The translations under genes were made by a program, and so were the position numbers. Below, piece by piece: positions 62,132-64,000 of a stretch of DNA of 64,000 nt (positions within the stretch are counted from its first letter, which is position 1; each line of letters opens with the position of its first letter). The stretch spans positions 90,516-154,515 of the forward strand of contig CAJTUZ010000008.1 in the NCBI GenBank assembly GCA_910579735.1, written 5' to 3'. Under the pieces are notes generated by a model. The model had not been told where the DNA came from. It ran no database searches and worked only from the letters and a program-made list of their open reading frames with translations. The DNA is from an uncultured Lachnospiraceae bacterium (lineage in GTDB: Bacteria > Bacillota > Clostridia > Lachnospirales > Lachnospiraceae).

Positions 62132-62164
62132 CGATATTTTATATCGGGACTTATTTTTTGTCAA
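62132..62164 (-). promoter_or_regulatory. Promoter of the antiporter with palindromic -10
   Basis: On the minus strand TTGACA (62159-62164) and TAAAAT (62136-62141) are 17 bp apart. The palindrome CGATAT-TTT-ATATCG (62132-62146) covers the -10 and may be an operator. Confidence 0.65.
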
Positions 62165-62206
62165 TAAATACGCACTTTTGACGAAATAATATTTCTCTTC
62201 GTATTT

Positions 62207-63148
62207 TTATGCTTCGCAAAGGCGCTTGTTGTTCAGTAAAAAAATATGAAAACAGCTTCCCTGTCCGGGTCTGGAGGATACGGTAATATATCCTTTTTCA
62301 CATTGTGCGATCAGTTGTGCCAGATAAAGTCCGAGTCCGCAGCCTTCCTGATTTTCGGCCGCGTGTCCGCGGTAAAAACGTTTGAAAATACGATTATATT
62401 CGTTTGGCGGGATACCGGGGCCCTGATCTGTGATCATGATTTCGGAGTAAATATCCAGCCGGTTGATCAGAATGTTGATGCGGCTTTTTTCGGGGGAATA
62501 TTTTATGGCATTTTCCAGAATATTCGTTAATGCTTCGGCTGTCCATTTTGGATTATGATCAAGAGGAAAATCCGTAAATTCCCCGGTGATGATGTCGATC
62601 TGTTTGGCCAGCGCCTGGGCATAGACGGAGCTTACCGCGGCCGCGATCGTCTGTTTGATGCCGGTATGTTTCGTTTCAAAATGAATGATTCCGTTTTCCA
62701 GCTTGGAGGCTTTTAGGAGATCTTCCATGAGCCACTGCATTTTGTCGGCCTGGCTTTTGGTGTGTGATAAAAATTCTCTGCGCTGTTCTTCGGTCAGAGA
62801 ATCATTCTGCAGAAGTTCCATGTCCATAACAATATTGGCCAAAGGTGTCTTTAACTGATGAGAAAGGTCGGAAACCAGTTCCATGACATGGTCTTTTTCT
62901 TCTATCGCATGTGCTTCCTTAAAGCAGGCGGTATTGAGAATCTGCCGCAGCAAAGCGGAGATCTTGGATTCCCTTGTTTCCAGAAGTTCCTGCTTCATGA
63001 TGCCGCGGTATTCCTGTTTTTGAAAATCCTGCAGAATATTTTCCAGTTTTCGCCATTGTACATTATTATACAATATGCACAGACAAAGGGCGGCAATACA
63101 AATAATCAGAGCGGCACATAATAAAAAAACTGCGGTATGCGGGTTCAT
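62207..63148 (-). CDS. Sensor histidine kinase (OmpR-partner type)
   Basis: A 313-residue kinase with one N-terminal hydrophobic helix (about 7-28) and no extracytoplasmic sensor. H-box SDLSHQLKTPL (His97), N-box ALTNILENAIKYS, G1 TDQGPGIPPNEYNRIFKRFY and G2 GCGLGLYLAQL. Start ATG overlaps the regulator stop by 4 nt. The lack of a sensor domain suggests that input comes from a membrane partner such as the nearby ABC transporter (inference). Confidence 0.92.
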   Translation of the reverse strand: MNPHTAVFLLCAALIICIAALCLCILYNNVQWRKLENILQDFQKQEYRGIMKQELLETRESKISALLRQILNTACFKEAHAIEEKDHVMELVSDLSHQLKTPLANIVMDMELLQNDSLTEEQRREFLSHTKSQADKMQWLMEDLLKASKLENGIIHFETKHTGIKQTIAAAVSSVYAQALAKQIDIITGEFTDFPLDHNPKWTAEALTNILENAIKYSPEKSRINILINRLDIYSEIMITDQGPGIPPNEYNRIFKRFYRGHAAENQEGCGLGLYLAQLIAQCEKGYITVSSRPGQGSCFHIFLLNNKRLCEA

Positions 63149-63825
63149 GCCTTATCCTCCCATAAATAGCCGATGCCCTGGAGCGTGCGGATATGATCCT
63201 GCCCGAGTTTTTTACGCAGCCGGCTGATGTTGACGGAGAGCGTATTTTCCTCGACAAAGTTTCCGCCGGCGTCCCATATATGTTCTAAAATCTGTTCTTT
63301 TAAAAGGGCGCGGTTCTTATTCTCCATAAAAAAGTGCAGAAGACGAAATTCGGTTACGCTTAAGTCCAGTTCGCGGTCGTTGTGAAAGGCGCGGAGCGTT
63401 TTGGGATCCAGACTGATTTCTCCGGATCTTAACAGATTTTCACGTTCGTCCGGCTGCTTTTTTCTATCGATGATATTGCGCAGTCTGACTTTGAGGACGG
63501 AGACGGAGAAGGGTTTGGTGATATAGTCGTCCGCACCGCTTGTAAGGCCCATGATTTCATCCACTTCCATATCGCGTGCGGTCAGCATGAGCAGCGGGAT
63601 CTGAGAAGCGTCGGATGAACCGCCGCGGATCTTCCGGCAAAGATCGATACCATCGCCGTCCGGGAGATTTAAGTCCAATATGACTGCATCGGGTTTCTCC
63701 TGTTCAAAAAGCGCAAAACCCTCTTTTATGGTCTGGGCGGTCAGCGTTTCGTAGCCCTCCTGCTCCAGTGCAAATGAAATACCGCGGTTTAGGCCGGTAT
63801 CGTCTTCGATGATCAGTATTTTCAT
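63145..63825 (-). CDS. OmpR-family response regulator
   Basis: A 226-residue regulator: receiver domain with LIIEDDTGLNRGISFALEQE, phosphoacceptor Asp51 in VILDLNLPDGDG, LTARD, and KPFSVSVL; then a winged helix with DLSVTEFRLLHFFMENKNRA and EENTLSVNISRLRKKLG. AGGAAGC precedes the ATG. It is first in a two-gene unit with the kinase. Two GTCAGGT repeats lie upstream. Confidence 0.94.
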   Translation of the reverse strand: MKILIIEDDTGLNRGISFALEQEGYETLTAQTIKEGFALFEQEKPDAVILDLNLPDGDGIDLCRKIRGGSSDASQIPLLMLTARDMEVDEIMGLTSGADDYITKPFSVSVLKVRLRNIIDRKKQPDERENLLRSGEISLDPKTLRAFHNDRELDLSVTEFRLLHFFMENKNRALLKEQILEHIWDAGGNFVEENTLSVNISRLRKKLGQDHIRTLQGIGYLWEDKA

Positions 63826-63853
63826 ACGGTGCTTCCTTTCTGGCAGACTATTT

Positions 63854-63876
63854 GTCAGGTATTCATACCGTCAGGT
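63854..63876. promoter_or_regulatory. Direct GTCAGGT repeats upstream of the response regulator
   Basis: GTCAGGT at 63854-63860 and 63870-63876 (16 bp start to start), about 30-50 bp before the start codon. They share GTCAG with the inverted elements before the ABC operon. The remaining sequence to the window end (63880-64000) is AT-rich and holds no gene. Confidence 0.35.
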
Positions 63877-64000
63877 TACGGATATCATAACATTGTATCA
63901 CAAAATACAGCTGATCACATCTTTTTCTGAAGTGAAAATTTTTCCGCTGACTTGAAATTTTAAATTCCAGTGCAGAAGTAAATTCCACTGTAGTTTAAAA

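Noticed and set aside
1..64000. CRISPR array, tRNA, rRNA, rnpB or tmRNA genes
   Set aside because: No regularly spaced repeats, no tRNA cloverleaf signatures and no conserved stable-RNA segments were recognised by eye in the intergenic regions. Small RNAs cannot be excluded.

Overview
The window spans a chromosomal replication origin of a low-GC Gram-positive anaerobe, most likely a member of the Clostridia and probably Lachnospiraceae. The evidence is the gene order rsmG-mnmG-mnmE-jag-yidC-yidD-rnpA-rpmH (minus strand) | oriC | dnaA-dnaN-yaaA-recF-gyrB-gyrA (plus strand), strong Shine-Dalgarno sites, rubredoxin and ferredoxin-type proteins, a BceRSAB-type peptide-resistance module and a TSCPD-domain protein. 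The genus cannot be fixed from this window.

Layout. 1-2.2 kb: the start of a NarL-type response regulator cut by the left edge, a sensorless NarL-type histidine kinase and a membrane-anchored alpha/beta hydrolase. 2.2-9.1 kb: tRNA/rRNA modification, membrane insertion, RNase P and L34 genes, all reading away from the origin. 9.3-11.2 kb: bipartite DnaA-box region flanking dnaA. 9.6-18.2 kb: replication and gyrase genes. 18.3-21.5 kb: small membrane protein, metallophosphoesterase and an ABC-class ATPase of the PF09818 type. 21.5-24.3 kb (minus): flavin reductase-rubredoxin fusion, FIST sensor and soluble chemoreceptor in one apparent operon. 24.3-25.6 kb: tandem paralogous lipoproteins. 25.9-27.2 kb: MATE transporter interrupted by an in-frame TAG. 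27.3-31.8 kb: response regulator, intramembrane-sensing kinase and BceAB-type ABC transporter. 31.8-33.6 kb: Cache-domain chemoreceptor.

33.7-36.8 kb is an accessory patch: an IS1182-type transposase remnant, an M56 (BlaR1-like) sensor without a penicillin-binding domain, a BlaI/MecI-family repressor with a repeated operator, and a degraded MobC-type mobilization gene. 36.8-39.1 kb: DUF2975 / XRE / DUF4153-4173-like membrane protein operon. 39.4-41.8 kb: multi-TM chemoreceptor and an HSL-type esterase. 41.9-46.5 kb: ECF sigma factor, membrane protein, ABC ATPase and two paralogous ABC-2 permeases separated by a perfect 23-bp hairpin. 46.5-51.7 kb (minus): MBOAT acyltransferase, SGNH-like partner, exonuclease III and a CotH-kinase protein. 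51.8-57.2 kb: DUF4358-like lipoprotein, DUF362 ferredoxin protein, unknown membrane protein, TSCPD protein, MurG, a small four-cysteine protein related to the transposase zinc domain, and a zinc-dependent phospholipase C-like protein. 57.3-63.8 kb (minus): FtsX-type permease with MacB/LolD-like ATPase, CPA2 antiporter, and an OmpR-type two-component system.

The left part is core housekeeping co-oriented with replication. The right part is dominated by envelope sensing and defence: three chemoreceptors of different architecture, three two-component systems, an ECF sigma factor, several ABC exporters and cell-surface modification genes. No rRNA, tRNA, CRISPR array, prophage or intact insertion sequence was seen. 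All functional statements are inferences from motifs read by eye; no database search was run.
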